Part shown: positions 58,540 to 64,000 of the stretch, one piece after another
Position numbering within the stretch: position 1 is the stretch's first letter
Layout of the letters: each line of letters starts with the position of its first letter
From: Branchiostoma floridae
Taxonomy: Eukaryota > Chordata > Leptocardii > Amphioxiformes > Branchiostomatidae
Assembly (NCBI RefSeq): GCF_000003815.2
Contig: NC_049991.1
Span: 21,895,062-21,959,061, forward strand
DNA length: 64,000 bases
Reading direction: 5' to 3'
Program-made: the position numbers and the translations under genes
Notes under the pieces: model-generated
Databases searched by the model: none
What the model was told of the DNA's origin: nothing
Seen by the model: the letters and a program-made list of their open reading frames with translations, nothing else

Positions 58540-59375
58540 CTGTTACCTTGATACCTAAACCGCTACACTGATGCATAAATTGTTACATTGATGCATAAAC
58601 TGTTACACTGATGCCTAAACCATTCTATTGATGCCTAAACCGTTACACTGATGCCTAAACCGCTACACTGATGCCCAAACCGTTACACTGATGCCAAAAC
58701 AGTTACACTGATGCCTAAACTGTTACACTGATGCCTAAACCGTTACACCGATGCCTAAACCGTTACACTGATGCCTGAACCGTTACATTAATGCTTAAAC
58801 AGTTACACTGATGCCTAAACCGTTACACTGATGCCCAAACAGTTACACTGATGCCTAAACTGTTACATTGATGCCTAAACCGTTACATTGATGCCTAAAC
58901 GATTACATTGATGCCTAAATCGTTACATTGATGCTTAAACCGTTACATTAATGCCTAAACCGTTACACTGATGTTTAAACCGTTACTCTGATACCTAAAC
59001 CGCTACGTTGATACTTTAGCCGGTACACTGGCGCCTAAACCATTCTATTGATGCCTAAACCGCTACATTGATGCCTAAATCGTTAGTTACATTGATGCCT
59101 AAACCGTTACATTGATGCCTAAACCGTTACATTGATGCCTAAACCGCTACATTGATGCCTAAACCGTTACATTGATGCCTAAACCGTTATACTGATGCCT
59201 AAACCGTTACGTTGATACTTTAGCCGGTACACTGGTGACTAAACCATTCTATTGATGCCTAAACCGTTACATTGATGCCTAACCCGCTACATTGATGCCT
59301 AAACCGCTACATTGATGCCTAAATCGTTAGTTACATTGATGCCTAAACTGTTACATTCATGAGTAAACCGTCACA
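58540..59375. repeat. 20-bp tandem repeat in Rasd intron 1, about 40 copies
   Basis: The unit is CGTTACATTGATGCCTAAAC, with C/T variation in TTACAC/TTACAT and CCGCTAC variants. A longer segment (ACTTTAGCCGGTACACTGG with flanks) appears twice about 200 bp apart, showing higher-order duplication. Confidence 0.93.
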
Positions 59376-61257
59376 TGTATACCAAAACAAGTACACGTGC
59401 ACTGCTGCTGTTGTGCCATCTCCCCTTCCCTGAGTGCCTTATTATTAGCAAGTGTACGTCGTGAGTCCTTGAAAGCATCACTTCAAGACAGAGTTTCCTG
59501 GAACGTGATAGAAACAGCGGTGAAAATGACACATCTGTAGCGGATTTGAATCATAACAAGACACTCGAAGGCGTTGTGTCGTCGTAATTGCCCATCATAA
59601 GGTCCGCCCTGCCATGCCTGAGGGTTAGCAACATGCGGTGCGAAATGTAGCAAATGTAGCGGTAGAACTGCTACTTTTTAGGAGCGATTGTACTGATGGA
59701 CTTGTACGATCACTGGTCTTCATAAAGATGGCAGGGTGGGATTGTGTTACACAAAAGACTAACAACTGCCAAATGAATGAAATATAAACTTTTCCCTGTT
59801 AATAGAATTTTTCAATCAATCAGTGACTAGTTTTGAATCAGTGACTAGTTTTGACAATTAAACACATACACAAATTTTAGATGACTTTTAGTCCATCATG
59901 ATCACGAAGTGACCTAGTTCTCGCGAGAGTTACCCGTCAAACCCAGTCACTGATTGATGAAAGATTCTATTAATTGTTTACATACGTGACTAATGAATCT
60001 CTTCAACGAAACTTTTCCCTGTTCTTACGTTCTGCCGCTGATGTTGTCTTCTATATAATCATTTATACAAAACGGCTTCGGATCTATTCTGTAACTTTAA
60101 TTTCTTTCACAGAAAAAACAATGTCGGCAATGAGTTCACCTGTATGATGATTATGAGGGGTAAGCCAATTTCTGGATGAGCATTGGCGACATAATGACAT
60201 TTTATTGATTACAGTTCCAATCTCCAAATGCATGGCAGGGCTGTGGCGCGCTGAATTGCGTATTCAGGCATTAAAAGAAACACACGGGTACATTAAAACT
60301 TAGTAAAGTAATAAAAAGTTAAGTAATGAGTCAGAATAACACGTATGATTAACACCATAGGACAATGCAGACGAGGACAAATGAAATACTTATTACTACA
60401 GAGTGATACTTGACAATAGTGAGGGGGGATCTCAACTTGTGATCAACTCGATCAATGGGTACTTCCCAACTCACGGTCTCAGATGGTGTCGCCTCTCCGA
60501 GGATGAACATATGTATAACTTTATTGCACAACAATTGTACGAGGTACAAAATATGGCATCTACATTACTACAGTTCTAAAGCTTAACTTAAGGCTTATAT
60601 AACTGATACAGGAGTTGTAGTATGAAATAAGTTTCTTACATTTATTGGAGGCTTTTACAATCATTTGAAGAATTTGAACTGAACTGAACTGAAGGGTCTC
60701 ATAACCCCCCCCCCCCCCCTTCGGAAGTCTGAGCCCGTCAGTTTAGCCGCCATGCAGACATTAACCCTGAGACATCGAACCACTCCCGAATGTAGCGGAT
60801 GTTTCATCTGAAGTATTGACCTCTTTACACCGGCGGGGGTCATCTTTCACTCTCACATAAGGCGGGTATCATGTTTCACTCTCACTGACAGGCGGGTTCC
60901 ATTCAGGCGCTGGTGAAGTGAAGTTAACCGCATGGAATCTGTAAAAAAAAAACCTATCATTAGTATCATTGCACTGTTGTAGGTCATGGCATGGAATTTA
61001 AAAGAACCCTTTAGATTTTTTAAGATTTGCCGGTGATGAATACTGTTCTAGGTTATTTTATTGTAGTATCAACTGCAATTCGAACGTGATACGTTTTTTT
61101 TTTCTTCTTCTTAATAAACCATTACACAACCCTTCTTAATGTTCTGTTGTAGGTTATGGTATGGAAAATAAAAGAACCATTATCAATGCACTGTGGTAGG
61201 TCATTACATTGAATCTATAAAAAGACTCCTTTCAGGCCGTGTTGTACATGTAACGTT
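59376..61257 (+). other. Rasd intron 1, no gene seen
   Basis: Unique sequence with simple repeats. AACTTTATTGCACAACAATT (about 60517-60536) resembles a LINE 3' end on the minus strand. A poly-C run lies at 60707-60719. Confidence 0.5.
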
Positions 61258-61470
61258 AGTTCACCTTTATCTGTAGGGTAACCTATATCCGTTGTTTCTA
61301 AAAAAAAAGACATGGTATTCAAGGATTTAAAGTCGACTGACGGTGGTTTCAAACTGCAATACTTTCGAAATACTGCAGTTTGAAACCACAGTCCGTCGAC
61401 TTTAAAAACCCAAAATATCCTGTTTTTAAAAACAACGGATATAGGTTTTTCCACGAATCAAGGTGAACTA
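61258..61470. mobile_element. Hairpin MITE, intact copy
   Basis: Nearly palindromic. Outer ends TAGTTCACCTT and AAGGTGAACTA, then TATATCCGTTGTTT with its inverse, then GACTGACGGTGGTTTCAAAC with its inverse around a short loop. It is related to the element cut by the gap at 9444. Confidence 0.8.
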
Positions 61471-63005
61471 GCTTTAGGTCATCACATGGCATCTATAAAA
61501 ACGATCCAATCACGCGCTGATATAGGGACGTATCATCAGGTATATAAATGTCGTTAACCTCCAGGCACGTCAAACTGGTGAGTTCCATGCACATAATGAA
61601 CGTGTTCAGTAAGGACTCGTTTTAGTAGAACATAAACCACTGGTCGATAGAAGAGCATTGAAAAAATCTTGAAAGAACTTAAAAGACATTGGGAATCATG
61701 GGAAGACTATTATATATCGTAGGAAGATCGTTGAAAAATCAACGGGAGAAGCTGGGGTTATTGGAACATTTAAAAGTGCTCACATGGACCGTTGAAAACT
61801 TTGTCAACATTTTAGAGGGTGAAGGCCTCGCCACAGTCAGCTCTTCCTTAGCGTCACAGATCTAGGTCCTATGGAGTTACATCAGTGTGGCCTTCACGTC
61901 TCTTCTGCCTGGCGTGTCCCACATACGTGTACGGGACGCATGCGCAAACCTCACGTGCCGGGAGCCAGTCTTCCGTCTGTAACGAACCGTAATTTGATAC
62001 CGCGAGGCGTGATTCGGTTTTAACAAAGCCCTGCGGTCTTCGTGACTGCTGCTTCCGTCCTCTTTTCTTGTGGCTTGTCTTGAGAAAAGCGCGCTGCGTC
62101 TTTAGATAACTGCGCTGCGTCTTGGCTTGATTGCTGCCTCCGGTACAGAATCAGAGGGTATCATTTTGTCATTTCACTTCAGTATCGATCGTACTTACGC
62201 GTGTTGCCTGGCTGGAATCAATGGCTTGACCAAAATGTATCTACTATGGTGGTACCATTGAGCAATTTCTCCGCTCTGCTAGATGTGTAACTAGATGTAG
62301 AATACGTTATTGACACGGCAGAATGACAGGAACGTTTAGTCTACAAAGACTTTAGTGCAATTTGCCTACGTACAAGAGACAAGCGATTGACGATTAAGGT
62401 TAGTCACCCAGGTATTAAGATTCGAAATAAGAACAGATCCACGAGCAACTGCATATGATTCTTTAAAACTTTTATACGTTTCAAGTAGCATCCACCATCT
62501 TTTGTTAGCGACAACAGATCTGCTCTGTGTCACTGACGAAAGGTAGTTGATGCTAACTTGAAACGTCAGACCGTTTCCAGACCATACTTGACCAGAGTTG
62601 CTTTAGTAGCTGCTGCTTGGCATATGAACGGTATATCTGATCATATGGGGCTTGGCTACCGTGCTTACTACGTGTATTCCTGAAGAATTACTGCTGCAAA
62701 TTCTCGGAGCTGGACATATTCTTTCGAGAAAGTCTGGAAATTTTCCTTCTATCTTCAAGTGACATCCACTGCAGTTCTGTTTTCATTTTTTTTGTAACAC
62801 TAGAATCCCTGTTGCAATTGTTTGTACAGAATCTGGCAGCTTGGTTTTTAAATTAGTACCCTTTCCAATTTATCTTTGTCTTTCTTTGTATATGGAACCC
62901 ATACTGTTGCAGCATATTAAAGGTTATGTCTTACGGGTACATGTGCAAGTGACATAGAGAGACTGTTTTTAAAAATCCAAACCCAACCGTTTTTCGGTTA
63001 CCAGA
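61471..63005 (+). other. Rasd intron or intergenic sequence
   Basis: No gene recognised. At 61939-61948 GCATGCGCAA matches much of an NRF1-type site, close to a CACGTG E-box; a promoter here is possible but unsupported by any coding exon. Confidence 0.4.
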
Positions 63006-63150
63006 GGACAACGGGGTAATCATAATTCCGCGGTTACTGCAGGACAGCGAGGTAATTGTAATTTCGCGGCTACCAGAGGACAGTGAGGCAATTATAATTC
63101 CGCGGTTACTGCAGGACAGCGAGGTAATTATAAATCCTTGGTTACTTCAG
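63006..63150. repeat. 36-bp tandem repeat, 4 copies
   Basis: The unit contains GGACAGCGAGGTAATTAT and AATTCCGCGGTTACTGCA, starting at about 63006, 63042, 63078 and 63114. Confidence 0.9.
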
Positions 63151-63514
63151 GCACACAGAGGCAGAACTTTTCCCGTGGAAAATCGCTTCTGCCTCCGGGC
63201 AATAATCAATGGAGGCTTCGCTGGTGAGGCAAGAGGACGAGGAGATGACAGGGGTGGGGGGGGGGGTGTTCTAAATGGTCTCATCACCCGCCGCTTTGGC
63301 TTATCTACATACAAAGGGAAATCATTTCGTGAGCCATTTGCAAGTAGTAAAAGAAACCTAGTTGTTCTTGATATCCCGGAAAGGCATGAGCAACAAAGGA
63401 CCACCATGTATGTAGATTGTATGAAGATATTTTATTTCATGATTCCTTTCAGAGTCGCCTCCTCAATTCGTAAAGCGATGAGAAAGGACCCAGTGTGCCC
63501 GAGACAGGGTGAAA

Positions 63515-63695
63515 TAAATGAATGAATGAATGAATGAATGAATGGATGAATGAATGAATGAATGAATGGATGGATGAATGAATGAATGAATGAATGGTGA
63601 ATGCGAATGAATGAATGATTGCGAATGAATGAAAGAATGAATGAATGGATGAATGAATGAATGAATGAATGAATGAATGAATGAATGAATGAATG
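63515..63695. repeat. (ATGA)n tetranucleotide microsatellite
   Basis: About 180 bases of GAATGAATGA with few interruptions. The Ser/Phe/Ile/His ORFs on the minus strand are artefacts of the repeat. Confidence 0.97.
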
Positions 63696-64000
63696 TTATT
63701 TCTCGAAAGCTGTACATTGTACAGTTGGTGATAGGCGGGTGTCAGAAAGCTCGGCGGTTTCGAGTCACGATTTCTCAGGGACAAAAGCCGGCCGCCTTGC
63801 TGGAAACCGCCAGTTTCATCAGGCGTCCCAGTTTCCCGAGATTCGTGCTTTGGATTATATGACTCCACATGGTGCATAATCCTCGGGGGGGCTGAACGTG
63901 AAGGGTCAAGGACCAAATTTTTTATTAGAACCTCTGAAATTCAACACGAGGTGTAATACGTTTATGAAGGTTAGACATCCAGGTAATAACCAAAACGAAC

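Noticed and set aside
63463-63916. Phe/Ile/His/Ser ORFs on the minus strand
   Set aside because: They read through the (ATGA)n microsatellite.

Overview
The window is animal nuclear DNA, most likely from a cephalochordate (amphioxus, Branchiostoma). It holds multi-exon genes with GT-AG introns, chordate-type FoxK, septin and Rasd proteins, very dense short DNA transposons and minisatellites, an RTE-like non-LTR retrotransposon, tRNA-derived SINEs and two 100-base assembly gaps (9444-9543 and 11393-11492). The species call is an inference from gene content and repeat style. Exon models were built by hand from ORFs, splice sites, intron phase and protein-family similarity.

Layout: three protein genes, all on the + strand. 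(1) A septin of the SEPT3/9/12 group runs from 619 to 24058 in 12 coding exons, about 403 aa. A 16-kb second intron is filled with repeats. Its first exons appear to encode a degenerate EF-hand pair in front of the GTPase domain. (2) FoxK runs from 29357 to 45774 in 9 core coding exons, about 603 aa, with FHA and forkhead domains, plus one candidate duplicated cassette exon at 38494-38592. Its first intron contains an intact 1003-aa retrotransposon ORF. (3) The first coding exon of a Rasd/Dexras-Rhes type GTPase lies at 58105-58366. The rest of that gene is not visible before the window ends.

Between and inside the genes lie several families of hairpin or TIR elements, two identical 480-bp TTAA-flanked elements, a 1.7-kb TIR element with another MITE nested inside it, and tandem arrays with units of about 17, 20, 22, 34, 36, 56, 60, 76, 91 and 221 bp. 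The largest array is a 3.3-kb, 22-bp satellite at 48765-52031 that is open in all three minus-strand frames and produces spurious ORFs of up to 1132 codons.

The most striking pattern is that many tandem repeats are built from exon-intron junctions. In the septin gene, junctions of exons 4, 5, 7, 8 and 9 (both sides of exon 9) have been copied locally 2 to 9 times, splice site included. The same is seen in FoxK at exons 2, 5, 6 and 7, and on a larger scale at exon 3. I recall junction-spanning minisatellites being described at the amphioxus Adh locus, but the scale here, in two adjacent genes, deserves follow-up. The second item worth testing is the EF-hand-like/septin fusion.
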